Origin: Taeniopygia guttata
Taxonomy: Eukaryota > Chordata > Aves > Passeriformes > Estrildidae
Assembly: GCF_048771995.1 (NCBI RefSeq)
Contig: NC_133027.1
Coordinates: 60,883,501-60,947,500 of the forward strand
DNA: 64,000 bases
Direction: 5' to 3'
Below the pieces are notes generated by a model. It saw only the letters and a program-made list of their open reading frames with translations, made no database searches and was not told the DNA's origin. Of the stretch, positions 50,191 to 63,400 are shown piece by piece; positions within the stretch are counted from its first letter, which is position 1; the number at the start of each line of letters is the position of its first letter. Both the position numbers and the translations under genes were made by a program.

Positions 50191-52927
50191 AGGTCTTTCA
50201 TCTCTCAGATAAGGCAGATGATTCTTGCTCCTCGCTTCTGCTGAGTTGGGCATACATGGCCAAAATATCACCCAGCTGCCTCAACCTGACAGCAAGCACC
50301 AGGCAACACAAATGCACCTAAAAAATAAACACGAAGTGAAATAACATTTGTATCTTGCTCAGATAAACAGAATTTAAAAACCCTTTTTTTCACTTGCCTT
50401 TTGGGAACAAGGTGCTCAGATGCAAAATTACATTTTTCTGTGATGGAAGATTGCAGGAAAGCCTGAGGAAGATCACATTGATGTGACTGCAAAATTAGCT
50501 GACAGATCCCATCCCTTGCAGAAGGAGAAACCACCCTCCTTTCAGAAGGGATTCAATATTTAATGACCATCAAGGCATCATTGTTGAAAGTGAAATTTAA
50601 AAATGGAGTGCTAAGACTTAAAAGCAAGAAAGTGAAGAAAATGAAAGTACAGAGCCAGTCATTTAGTTCAGGTATACTACATCTTTATTTCTGATAGCAT
50701 CTTTGTTTCTTTCATTCCTGAAATGCGCTTTTATAGTATATGTATAACCGTGTGTGTGGACATTTGTGTGTGATACTGATCAAGGCCTACACGATAAATG
50801 GATTTCCGGCATTTAATTTGACTTACTGAGGATTTATGATGGAGGTGCTCAGATCCTGTTTTCCTTCTTTAAGACCTGAAACTTATGAAAGAAGCACCAG
50901 CGATGGTTTAATAAGCAGTTGTTCCAGTACACAGGTCTGTCAGCAAATCCTGTTTTAAAGCACTGTGCCCATCCTGGTATCATGTGGTCAAGCAAATAGG
51001 GATGATATGCTCATAATCCCTGAGCCCTCCTCATGCCTTCTGATAATTGTGCTTTCATGTGTTTCATTTGTGTAGCAGTTTAAACCAGTGGTTATTAGTC
51101 AAAAAATACTTGGGGTTATTTCTGAGAGATTTCTGGCTAGTAGTTTAGCTCTGGTGAATGTCTTTGAACAAAAGCATTATATTACGTGATTTTAAATGTC
51201 AGCCAAAATGGGGATGAGTGTAAACTAATTTGTGTGTATGTATAGCTAAAAAATTCCCACTTAACTTGGTCACCTCCAACAGCTAAAAACAAAAGTCAGA
51301 TAATACTGATCAAAAGAATCTCCAGACACAAAAAATTGAAAAATATTTTCTGTAGAGCTAGATATGATAGAGACTGTGTTTTTTTGTGGAAAGCTCTAAT
51401 CTAGATTACTGCTCTATTGTATTCAGCCACAGAGAAATAAGATTAAGAGAAGGTAAAAAAGAAATTAGCAGTTACACCTGTTAGAGGCTTGCAACTCTGC
51501 GTAACACTGATGAGCCAGAGCCCTGTAAAACTGGCTTTTTTATTATGCGCTCTTGGGAGAAGTAATACAACTGAGTCAAGTACAAGGCCATCCCAGCAGC
51601 TGGTATGGTTATGATGAAGTTTCCTAGGAAGGTGAAAAGTTGGAGCTTTCTATAGCAATTAAAATGTGTAATACTCTTTGAAAATACTTCTCTTTTCAAA
51701 ATGGTTTCATTTTTCTTAAACCGCTCTACATCTTTCTTCCAAGTACAGTTTCGAAAATACATTGTCCAGAATTTCCTTCTCTGATCTTAATTATCCATCA
51801 GCCAGCTTCCCTCTTATTAATTAGTACTCAAATTTTAGCAGCAGCTTGAACCGGGTCACTGTTCACATGTTGAAACAACAGATGCAAAGGAGTTTGTGAG
51901 TGACAGGATAAAAATTAGGCACCATCTTGGCATGAAGTTTGAGAAAGATGTTAAGAAATATCTCTGCATTTCATATTGGAATCTATTCCACATCTCTGAG
52001 TACTGTATATACTGTACAAATGCTTCATTTTAAGTCTGCCAACATTGCCTCTCCAATTTGTCAATCCTAGAATTCTTTTTAGTAAGTGCTACTAATGTAC
52101 AACTCATCATTGTTATTATGTTCCATTAGAACACTTGCCAATTTTGAGTTCTGTCAGATATACGTGATAGCATTTGATGAATCACTGCTGAAATGATCCA
52201 CTACAAACAACATCCAATTTTTTTGGAGTGCTTTCTACCAGTATTGATAAGTATCTGGGGTTTAAATGCAATGCTATTTCTACACACTCAATCATATTGG
52301 TTGTTGCAAACATTTGGGATGAGTTCGCTATTGACTACTTAATTAATCATCTTGGCTCATATTTTTTTCTGTCACTCAAGGATTGCACTAGTCTACTGCT
52401 ACGATGATACTTTGTCAGAGAAAAGGTAGCACATTCAATTGCACAACTGATTTGGTAGCAGGTTTCCAACATCGGGGCACTACTACCACAGCACACCTTC
52501 ATTTGCTCTTGAGGCTTGTATTTTTTTCATTTGTAGGGCATGTTCAGCATCTAGGTTGCTGCAGCAGACAGGTCAAGACATTGTAAATATGCACACAAAC
52601 TCCCTTGAGCAAGCCATCGATCCAGAAAATGTCCTGTAGAGCAAAATCTGCAAAGCACAATGCCTCACCCTGTAAACATACCTCCTCAGATACAGCTTTG
52701 TTTAAGTCTTAGGGTAGGGAAAAAAAAAAGTTTAAAAAAATAAGTAGGGAAGGTACAGTATTGGTAAAACTGGGATATCTGTGTTTTTTACTTGTCAGTA
52801 GAGATGAAATTATTTCAACTAAAAATCAACAGGATTCTTAGAAGGATTTCTATAAAGCACATAATCATAAAAATTTATTTGAGTAGCAAGTGGAAAGCAA
52901 TTAGAGCCTGGTAAGATACATACAAAA

Positions 52928-53437
52928 ATGAAGTCAATAAAGAGTTATATTCTACAATATATTCCAAAAGCAGTGTGTGGACCTGGTGGTACTCATAGTT
53001 ACACAGTCAATATATCTTTTGTCACTTCCTTGTTACTAAGGAGGGTTCTCTTATTTTCAGCTGACTATTTACTAATTTATATTGATTTCCCTTCTCTTTG
53101 GACTAGAAAAGACCTGAGACTTATGATGTCAATTTACTGCATTACCAATGTTCCGAGGAAACCCAGAGAAGGACCCGACTGGTGCGGCCCTACCCATGAG
53201 CAGGTAAAAAAAATGGACTCTGACCCAAAAGACTTGCTACCTGAATTTAAGGCAGCATCAGCGCAAGAACATGAAAAGAGCACAGACAAAGGAGTCAGCT
53301 TCGTTTTCTGTAACAGAGAGGGAGGAACCAATCAAGGGATGAAAAAGAATCGCTTTTCACATTTCTTTGGGAGGCAGACCTTAGAGAGGAAGGAGAACCA
53401 TGAGAGGTTCAAGAGGTCAGGAAAGATGGCATTTTAA
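52928..53437 (+). CDS. 169-codon ORF of uncertain status with exon-like block and poly(A) signal
   Basis: This is the longest open frame in the window. Its N-terminal third is hydrophobic and looks like chance. From about codon 60 it is hydrophilic and GC-richer, with residues such as VPRKPREGPDWCGPTHEQ, and ends GKMAF. An AATAAA lies 42 nt after the stop (53479-53484). Within it, 53107-53203 looks like an exon: the pyrimidine tract TTTCCCTTCTCTTTGGACTAG, 97 bp with three CpGs, then the donor GAGCAG|GTAAAA. In that block the ORF frame is open, and a second frame is open until a TGA five codon positions' worth of bases before the donor region ends. The entry phase does not match the coiled-coil gene. 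No family was recognised; it could be a lncRNA, a separate small gene or chance. Confidence 0.22.
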   Translation: MKSIKSYILQYIPKAVCGPGGTHSYTVNISFVTSLLLRRVLLFSADYLLIYIDFPSLWTRKDLRLMMSIYCITNVPRKPREGPDWCGPTHEQVKKMDSDPKDLLPEFKAASAQEHEKSTDKGVSFVFCNREGGTNQGMKKNRFSHFFGRQTLERKENHERFKRSGKMAF

Positions 53438-53478
53438 GACCATGATCAACTGTGCTGAGAGAGCCTCAGCTCATACAG

Positions 53479-53484
53479 AATAAA
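53479..53484 (+). terminator. AATAAA polyadenylation signal after the 169-codon ORF
   Basis: A perfect AATAAA sits 42 nt after the ORF stop in CAGAATAAAGACAG. A second AATAAA-type sequence follows in an A-rich context at about 53500. The position is suggestive, but the hexamer is frequent in AT-rich DNA. Confidence 0.25.
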
Positions 53485-56400
53485 GACAGACTTAAAAAAA
53501 TAAAATACAGAGTCTAACTGCACCATTTTTTAGTGAGTGTGTTATTTCATTACATTGAAGCATGTTAGGCCTAACAAGTGTAAAAAAATAAGATAGGACC
53601 CACATCCAGAAAATTAAGATTTTCCTTAATATTGGGACTGTGGATAGGTTGATTATGATCTTGATTATGAAAACATTTGATAACTTTGCTTGTTTTAATT
53701 TCCAGTGCTTTATTTGGACAGCTGAAAATACCACAAAATTAGATATATTTGACTTAGATATTGAGGAAATTATAGATCTTGGTAAAAAAATAAAATGCCC
53801 TTCTGTCCATTCTTTACTTAAAACAATAAAGTAAAACTCTATGTTAAATCTCTAAGCTGTCTTTTTACTTTCTGTCATTAATTTTTCCTACTATCATCAT
53901 TGTGTTATTTTCAGTAATAAGCCTTCCCTGAGCAATATCATTTCTTCTATCATACTACCTCTTTTCTGGGAACAAAACTATTTCTTTTTCTGCATTATGG
54001 AAGGAATTCTGCTTTATAGGTCTTGAACTGACATAAACAAATTTGCCATATATCTGTAGTGCAATTCATATCAGAATCAGGAACACCTCTTCTGAAAAGC
54101 ATTTTCCCCCAGTCCCAAGCTTTAAACCCATAAGCTTTTTACCCTTTTATTTTTTTTCCCAAGAAGTACTCACAATTCTTTTCAAGCCCTGTCTAGCAAA
54201 GAGTATGAAATAGAAATATAGACTGTAAAGAAAATATCTTCAAAGAAGCAATAAAACAGGTAGCTGTACAAGTACCTTCAACAATTTAAAATATACCACT
54301 GGCTTCCACAAATAGTTCTGCCAGATTTTAAAGCTACTGCCTCCTGCAAATTAACTTTTAGAACTTTCCCTTCAACAATCAGATTTTGCCTCCTTTATCA
54401 TTTATACACAATGAGGTATAATTTTTACTCCTATTTCCTGATATAACTTAGTCATGCTGTGCAGTCATCCAAATCACTTCTTAAGTGCTGTATGTTGTTC
54501 AAACAAGATAGAAAACTAAGAGGTCTTACCCACTGGTAGAGTATCTCAAGGCATCTCCTGAAGTTCCTCAGTCATGTTTTTTCTTTTCTCCAAACTCCTT
54601 GCTAGCTAGGTCTATCTCATTGATAAATGGCATGTTTAAAATGGGCATAGACTGTGAAGTCACCTAACAGCCTACCTATCCACAGTCCCATTCAGTTGAT
54701 GTCCCATCTCTCAGCTAAATACCTCTGACTTTTACTTACATCTTTGCTTTCTGCTATGTGTTTTCTCCTTATTCCTTGAACTGTCTTTTACCCCCTTCCA
54801 TTTTTCCCAGTTTTTCCTCATATTTTCTGGTCTGCTGCCCAGCAGTTCATTATTGTTTATGAGTCTATTATGACACAACCAAGTGTGATGTCATCAGTAA
54901 TGTCAACAATAGAGGTAGCCTTGGAAAGCAGAATAACGGGGCCCTGACTCTGCCTCCAGATCTGATCTTACCCAAGATGATTCCCAGGTCATTCCCTGGG
55001 ACCTTTGAATCAGCCAGAGCTACGTGAATGTCGGCTTTGATTTTATGCATTTTCACTCAGCATATGCTACGCTCTCTTTTTTAGTTTAATTTTTTTCCCT
55101 GTGTTTACCAAGACAGCCAGTGTTGTTTTAAATCCATGGAGACAAATGCATTTTCCTTCTGCTTGTAATTATGGCAGGGGGAAGAGGAGCTATAATATGT
55201 GGAACAAGTGCAATGTGAAATATAGCAGAGGTGTAGGGAAGAGTGCAGCATTTTTGGTAAATGTAGTAATACTGTCAAATCTGCTCAAAGTCAAAAGGTG
55301 TAAAATATTTTGGACTATACCTTAGGAAAAAACCCATTAGTTATATTTAAAGTATCATCTTCCCCTGCCTTGCATAGCCTGCCAGCATTGTAAAGACTTG
55401 ACACAGCAGCCCAAATTGCCATTTTGGAAGTGGTCTTAATATCCTTCTGCATCTGACTGAGGTTTGCCTGTCTGCCTGTTTAGCTTTTGCAAGAAAACCT
55501 CACAACCTAGAAACACATCTTACACTAGTAAAAGACCACTGATACCATTCTGGCGGCCATAAAACACACAGCAGCTCCCCCTGAAAGTGTGAAAAGATCA
55601 CATACTTCACCAATACAAGAGCTTCAAAACTTTCAAGCACAGATAAAAGCATAGGAAAAAAATACTCTTTGAGATAGGTGAAGGAATGATCAAAGTTCCC
55701 TGAACATAGAAATGGTTCTGTCATAACCTCAATCTCAGGCTGAAAAGATCTGAAGGTAACAATCACCTGTATCTGCGCAAGAGTTTATGGTATATTCCGT
55801 ACAAATATGGTATCTTCAAAGAACATTGAGCAATAAGGTAGAGCATTTGCAAACCATAAAATGTCAATATAGTAGAATTTTTATTGTAAACCATCAGAAG
55901 ATATAGCTTCTATTAAATAACTCATGCAATAATGAAATTAGTTGGGAGAATAAAGTTGTTTCCAGTAGCAAGCAAGTAACCTTATCTTGCCAAAATGTGA
56001 CCACAATTTAAAATTCCACCGAAGGGAATATATGGAATGTGCCTGGGAAAAATAAAAAAGGCAATTTCCACAATAACCACTTTTTTTTTTATATGGTAAC
56101 AACAACAAACTGCAGAGGAATAGACATACAACCATGCAGCAAATATTTCCATCAGAAGCTGTGGCTCTCATCCTCCCAAGGAGAAACCAATACCTTGTGA
56201 AAGATAAAATGAAGTGAGAAATTAACTTCTGAAATCCAAATCTGTTGCTAAACTGGGAATAAACAAAGTCCTCTGCCAATTTTACGACACAAAAGAAAGG
56301 AAAAGAAAAAAACAAAACCTGAAAGGCAAATTGAAACATGTCTAATAATTAAGTGGCTGATTGATGGTGTCTGAATATGATGTACACTGAAGTTAATGCT

Positions 56401-56829
56401 TTTCTAACAACATGCTTTACAAATAGACCAGTTTGCAATAAAAATATTAATTTTTCATTATAGAGTAGTATTTAATTGACGAAATCTCAGGTGGAAAAAG
56501 AGTGTCTTTCATGTATAGCACTTGACTGAGACTAATATGCAACAACTTTATTGCTTATGCAACTTTGGTGGTTCACGGGGCATTAAGCTGGACACCTTTG
56601 ACATGTTAAAGGATTTTCCAAGTTTTTATAAGCTGTCTAGAAATTCAATGAATGTTTCTCCTCCTCTAACTATATCTAATATCCTATAAAATTTCTTGCA
56701 TAATCAGAGTAGATTGTTTGCTAATTGTGGTACAGTTGCAGTTGCAAAATGTAATGCAGATGAGTGAAAAATAGATGATTAAGGTCCACAGACACTTTTT
56801 CCTGTTTACAGTCTATTTATTTCTTTCAG

Positions 56830-56909
56830 AGACAAATACAGAACTCAGGCATTTAATAGATGGGACAAATAATCTTTCCTATCTTCAAATGCCAAGAAGA
56901 CCAAAATAA
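56830..56909 (+). CDS. Candidate terminal exon of the coiled-coil gene
   Basis: A strong acceptor region (CCTGTTTACAGTCTATTTAT then TTCTTTCAG, AG at 56828-56829) is followed by two bases that complete a codon with the G left at 46346. The frame then runs 25 codons to TAA at 56907-56909. The joined reading continues the charged helix of the 46240 exon (EEQK then ETNTELRHLID) and ends in a basic tail MPRRPK. The other two frames stop within 9 and 13 codons. A 3' UTR would follow, with AATAAA at 57469-57474. The short length, the untested link to the upstream exon and the unrecognised protein keep confidence moderate. Confidence 0.38.
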
Positions 56910-57468
56910 CAACAAAAAATCCTCAAAAAACTTGGATTGGTTGGAAAAATATCTAATGTGTTGAATGTTTTGAGATTGAAATTTTATCACATTGTATTTC
57001 CTTTTACACCACTTGTATTCAGCATTGCAGTAATCTTATTTTAAAGAATTCAAGGTTTGTAGCAACAACAGCCCATCTTCAGCAGTCAGGAAACAGGGAA
57101 CAGTGTAGATCATGAAAGAAAGGCACAGGAAGAATTAACTGTATTTAACTGAATTCTATTATTAGGCAGTTTATCACATTTAGAGAAGACATTGGCAATT
57201 CCCAACCTGTAAGACACAAATAGAACAGGGTAATTTATTTATATTTTGGGGAAAGGAATTAATCCTTTTTCTGGGTCTGAGCCACAGACAAATGAGGATT
57301 ATGTTTAGTTAATAGTTTCTATCAAAAATAATTTTAAAAATACTGTGTCAGAAAGGTTCACTTAAATATTTCTCAAATTTCTAAAACCTATGGATTCATA
57401 GGCTAAGAATTAGATGTATATTTTGGTGCAAAGCAAGAAAAGGAAAGGATGTTTTCTTTTCACCCTTA

Positions 57469-57474
57469 AATAAA
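57469..57474 (+). terminator. Possible polyadenylation signal for the coiled-coil gene
   Basis: AATAAA lies in CCTTAAATAAAATAATT, about 560 nt after the candidate stop codon at 56909, so it would give a short 3' UTR. It is not distinguishable from chance without transcript data. Confidence 0.22.
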
Positions 57475-60400
57475 ATAATTTATTGATTCAGGAATGAAAA
57501 ATGGCTGGTTTACCTCCCTCCGTATGATTTTATCCAGAAGTTTTAAAGCAAATCATTACTGTCTTTTTAATCCATTGATTATTTCACAAGACATTCAAAG
57601 CAGAAAACTTTAAGACAGTACCTGCAGTGAGGAAGATATAAGTCTCTTCCATCTCAAATGTATGTCCTGAGTATTTGTAAATAGCTGAATTACGATAGCA
57701 CTTGGAGCCAAATGTTAAATTTTGCCTTGCTGAGATTAAGTACAATGGATAACCTTTGGCAGACGTATTAAAATGTTGGTTGCACCAGTAAACTGAAAAA
57801 GTCTGAAAAATGCAAATGAGTAGAAGTACAAATGCTTTTGATATAGCATGATTATAAGCAAAATTAATTTGTTTATTAAATCTTCTCTTATATCCTGCCA
57901 GACTTCTATAACTAAAGAGCTACTCTCATACTCATGTAGTTGTTTAAATCCTTCCTTAAACTCAGGCATTTATTTTAAAATCATATAAACTGTGTGATCC
58001 ACAATTTATACTTTAAAAGAATTTACTTTCTGTGGACTTGTCTGAACTGAAATGTAGATTATTAGCTTGAAATTAATAATATTAAATTTAAAGGTAATAT
58101 ATTTTTACTGCTATAATGTATTTCTTCAGCAGCAGCTGTTACTTGTTAAGTCAACATTTCTCAAGTAAATTAGAAAGTTTTATTAATCAAGAATACTATT
58201 TATGATTGAGTTCCATTATGCCTTTATGCAGAAGTCATAACAATTTCTACACTGACAAAATAAATGTTTGTTATCTTCAAGTACAGGAACAAAAGTGGCC
58301 TTAACTTGTCACGTCTTTTATAAGCAAAAAAACCTCAAAACTTCTATTTGTTTGCATCAGCATTGAGTACAGCTTTGTAATATATTTTTATTATGTCAAC
58401 TAATGTATTAAAATATCCTGCAAGCTATGCAGAACAGAAAAGCTAACTTCAAACTTAAAAAAAAAAAAAATGTTGCCTGAAATTAATTGCACTGTACTTT
58501 AGGCAACGACTAGTATACCTGAAAATAATTAAAGTAATTGTTTATTCCCAGCTACCATAAACTGAATACTGGAAAGATCACCAAGAGTTGAAGTTCCTTG
58601 ACTCAACATCTGAGTTTTAATGCAATTTATACCTATATGGTTGTTTAAGATAATTGTAACTTAAATGTTAAAACTGTTATAGCTGTTAAAACTATTTCAA
58701 TCTGTTGTAATTTGAGCAGAGTTTGCCTCTATTAAGATCTTTTTATGGTGGAAAACTTGTCAGTTTACTTATCATGTATGCTTGCTTCCTGTCTGCTTCA
58801 TACTGCCATTTTTCCAATAACACCAAGACCCATGGGTTTTCCTACACACTTCCTCATCCTTTCATTCTCCACCTTGTTTTCATACCTGCTTTCTGCTATT
58901 TCATACTTGCACATATTTTAGATCCTGCTCTGGCTCTGCAAAAACCAGAGCCAAGGAAACCATTGGGCATGGAGACTATACCTGCAACAAAGATCCTCAG
59001 GAAAAACCTGGTACAGCTCTACCTTTCCTTTTCTGTTCCAGATAAAAACAAAACCATTTGGAGGATACCTGCACCTTCTATAAAGCAAGTTACTGCTCCT
59101 CTGAGCTTCACCCTTGTGACCCTGCAGCTAAGGAGGAGCTACTGGTTTTCATTATCCCCAGGCAGGGCTGCTGTGGAGAGTCCCTGAGAAACCTGGTTCA
59201 AGGATGACCATGCTTCCTTAGAAATACAGGTACTGGATGTCTGTGCTAGAGCTTTCAGGTGCCTGCTTCCTTGACACCAGTCCTTCTGCAAATTAGGGTG
59301 TTTCCTTTGTAATTTCTTTTTTTCACAAAGCTGATTCAAATTTGTTGCAGCAATTTGGTATTTTCACTATGAATTGAAATTTAACATCAACCACTTCATA
59401 ACTTTGGAAGTAAAAGCCAAGCGCAAAAATTTTCATAGTGCTCTGAAGAGTTTAAGCAGTTTGATGGGAAGCTGAGTTGGTTGCATTTTTTTCTGCCTAA
59501 TCATGTGTTTTTAATACCTGAAGTGCTACTAACACAGAAGATTATGTTTAAGCTAGAGTACATGGAAGAATGCTTGGAAAGGCCCACAGAAACATAAAAG
59601 AAGATTGTTCAGTGAGCAAGAGGGGGAGGCATAAAAAGCTTGGTAGAGACATGAATTCCTGACCAAATGAGGCCATGTGTCTGATATGTACAGAATGCTT
59701 GATATACAATACACTGGGCAATGGCTGTTTAGGGAAATTCCTAAAACTGAACATCTTTATTACAATAAATGACCTTTCTCCACATTCCAGTAGAATCATG
59801 CACAGAAGAGAGTTCCAGTGTTTATTTCCATATTTATATTCATAATGTTTTTATATTCCTTATGTTTATAATTAAAAGCATATCTTGATTTTTCTTTTTT
59901 TTGTTTTTTTAATTTTGCAGTGCAGGTATTTCATATTCTATCAAGGTATGTTCGAGGGATTGTCTTTACATTTACTGGGATGTCAGTGGTGCTGTTTTAT
60001 TATATTCAATATGTGTTTATCAGTAGAAATACATTCAGCTACCCAGTATTACCTAATGTGCATAGTTGGCGCATATGCCCTTTCTCGATTTAAACATTAA
60101 TAATACACACACACACACACTATGGGTCTAATATCAAATATGAATGTTTTAATGGAATGTCTAAATCTCAGACACAAATGCTCAAATCAGCACTTAGATC
60201 CACAGAGTGAGCATTTATACATCCAAGTGTCCATGTAAGTACCCAAATGTACAATTTGAATATCCTATTAAAATGCCCATATTTGAAAATTAGGCTAACT
60301 TCCCGGCATTTTTGGCAACATGTAGTGCAGGGATCCTGGCAAAAATGCAGGGGTGTAATTCTACTACACTAAGGAGTGTTTAATTGTTTGTTAGGTTAAA

Positions 60401-63400
60401 AAAAAAAAAAAAACTTACCATTCTAGAAATAGATTTTACTCTACTTTTGCTTTCAGTGTTTTATATGGTCTTGTAACTGGATACTGGGATACCAACTGAA
60501 CACTGCTGCCTGAACTCCAGCATTGTCAAGAAAAGGAAGTTCTAATGTCTCAGGGTATACATTGAGATTTGTCATATTTTAATATGGAGAACTATAAAAT
60601 GTGCTATTGCAGGATGCTGCAAGTTAAGTTGCTGAAGCAAAGGAGTTAAGTAAACCCTCTGTTTTATGGACCTGTAAGTGGGTTGCACCTTATGTGTACA
60701 GCTATGAAACAGTATATGTAGCATTTTTCTAATTCTTTAGAGAATCTGAGTCAAAATCTGCAAATTCAGTAATCTCATTGGAGCAAGAGCACCACAAAAG
60801 TCCCTGACAGACGACTGAAGTCAAAGTAGATGCATTAAGATTATTCACCACCTTGGAATATTTACAGGGATGATCAGAAAACTTTGTGAGTCATTTAAAA
60901 AATGTCTCCCAACTTTATCATTTTATAAGGAAATAAAGCCTTTTTTGGCCACCAAGTCTAAAGCTTTTCTTCTTAAGATAAGGATAATTACTCAAAAGAA
61001 ATAATTCAAAGTCAAAACAGAAGTCATAAAGAAAAGAAATCCTGGCAGTTTCTACTGAAATTTATTTTTTTGCTTCCATTGTATTTATGAACACAGAAGT
61101 ACCTGCTTTGTGACAGCCATGCCAAGACTTTGCTAGGTTTGAGTTACTCTTACAGCAAATCTGAGGCAATGTGCCATTTTGGTTCTTGACATTTTTACAC
61201 AAGGCACCAACTGTGTATTTCACAGTTTCTGTCTTGTCAGTCTAATAAGAATTTTTAAGATAAAAGTTCTATCTTAGATTTTGCATGTTTTTCTATGTGT
61301 TGTGTTCTATGCAGTCTTTATCAGGTTCTCTGTGTTTTCATCTCTCATTTACAAGATCACATAATGCCTTTTGGAAGAGAATAGTGGATTAAACATTTCT
61401 TTTGTTTCAGACAGAATTTCCCTTTTCAATTGCAGAGCCATTCTCTCCCCATTTCGAAGCACTTGTACTCCCAGCATTTGTTAAATGTGCTATCTTTCCT
61501 TCTTTATCATGCACTACATGTGTGAGGATGAACAAATCCTGCACCTCTCTGAAGCTTACAAAGCCAGTTTGAACCATGTTTTTGCCAGACTTGGCAAGAT
61601 ATATAGGATCACATCTGCTCAGTGTTCAAGCAGAATCACTCCTATGGCACAAACTTGTGAGTTTTTTTAATGTCATGGTGAGCAAAAATCCAAGTTCTTC
61701 AGCTGCCTTCAACAATAATAGTGATACCTTTTGTGCTGGATGAGATGCAAAACCAAGTCCACTTTCTTAGAGCCATGAATGATCCCACAGCATTTCCAAG
61801 TGGGCACCCGAAGTTTTCATCCCATATTATAGGCTTTATCCATATCAGTGCTCTGCATTTCACTTTAAGGTTGGTATTGCTCACTTTCAGATAGTTATAT
61901 GGTTTACAGATAGAGTAAACATGCCATTTAAAATATTACATTGTTGAATGAAAACTCTGCTTTAGGAATTCTCTACCTCTTCATCTTCTCACTGCAAAGC
62001 AGAGCAATGTACCATAGAGAGGAATGATGGAACACGAAATATTTGACCTAAGGAAAGCCTCCAGGTTGCAACAAAATGTCACCAAATCCCTCAAAGGTTC
62101 CTTTTTTCAGATTAGGCAAAAATAACCTTGAATGATTTCAGTTGATAACAATACAGTTACGATGAATGTGCCCCATTATGGAGACAGAATTAGTAAATGA
62201 AAATTACTTCTGCCTAAAACCCACCTTTTCTGTAAGAGATTATTTGTTAGTTTTCCACAAATAATATTGAAGAGAAATAAGTAATACCCTTTTCTCTACA
62301 CCCTTTTATCTCTGTTTCCTGGTTATTCAGTTTTATTGTATAAGTATGTGCACATATGTATGTCAACATAGAAGTCAAAATTAGAACAAACTTCTGCAGC
62401 TTCTGTGTTTAGTCCATTGTGCCCATGTGGTCCATGAAGTCTTCAGAACTAAATAGACAGAGGAAATCTTGCATTCCCTCTATCTACATCTAAAGGGTTT
62501 TCCATGCAGTTTTAAACAATTGTTTTTAAAATCCTGTTTGGAATTTTGACAAAATATTTCTGCAGTACTTTAACCTCTTTCCACTCAATAAAGCTATTAA
62601 TAATGCTACCTCATATTCTAATTTCCTGATATAAACCAGGAACTTCTGTAACTACAATGTTATTTATATCAGAGATGATCTAATAACCTCTCATATTGAT
62701 AACTTTCCTCCGTGTGGCACCATCATGAGGCAATTCCAGACTAAAATCCTATATCATAATTAAGAATTGGATTGACGGACTTGAATCTTTTTTGCCATTG
62801 AAAAGACATTACCATTGAAGACTTATGTTTGCTGATACCTAGACAAACACACTCCATGTAGGTTTCATTCTCCACTGCATATGTCTTTAAATCTTACAAT
62901 GACCAATTGAAGTTCAATGTCATACTGTGTGTCCTACAACTTATAAGTGTGGAGTTTACATACCATCAAATTTAGGGCTGAAACCTCATAATTCGTTTAC
63001 TGCAGTAGGTTTAAATAATACAATGGAAACTCTCAGGTAGTTGTTTAGTCCATCCATCACTTGCATGAGTTTCAGACTCACACTGAACTGCAAAAGTCTG
63101 GAAATATCTATGTAAATAACAATGATCTACCCCATGAAATATGTAACAAAGTGCTCATAGGTTTCTGTGAGAAGTGAACGACCCCCAGTACGTGAGAATT
63201 AAACTGAACATTCATTAATATGTTGAGGCCGGTGTAGAATTAGACAAAATAATTTTGGTAAGTCTAGATCCACTGCATTGTAGCCCCATAGTCCCATTTG
63301 CAACTCCGCATACTTCTGATTTTCCAGCTTGTTTCTTCTAGTCCTTGTGCCAACATTCACTACAGCATGACATAGCAGAGAGGAGAAAGATAAAAACTGT

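Larger units (their letters stand above)
46347..56829 (+). other. Probable large intron between the two coiled-coil exons
   Basis: If the two flanking exons belong together, this 10.5-kb interval is an intron with a GTAAAG donor and a TTCTTTCAG acceptor. It is mostly AT-rich and contains the double hairpin at 47528-47633, a GC-rich patch at about 49820-50190, an optional exon-like block at 50546-50671 and the ORF at 52928-53437. No transposon was recognised inside it. Confidence 0.35.

Noticed and set aside
58723..59187. 154-codon + strand frame
   Set aside because: The hydrophobic first half comes from T-rich DNA, with no family similarity, acceptor or donor. The length is not exceptional for 64 kb read in six frames.
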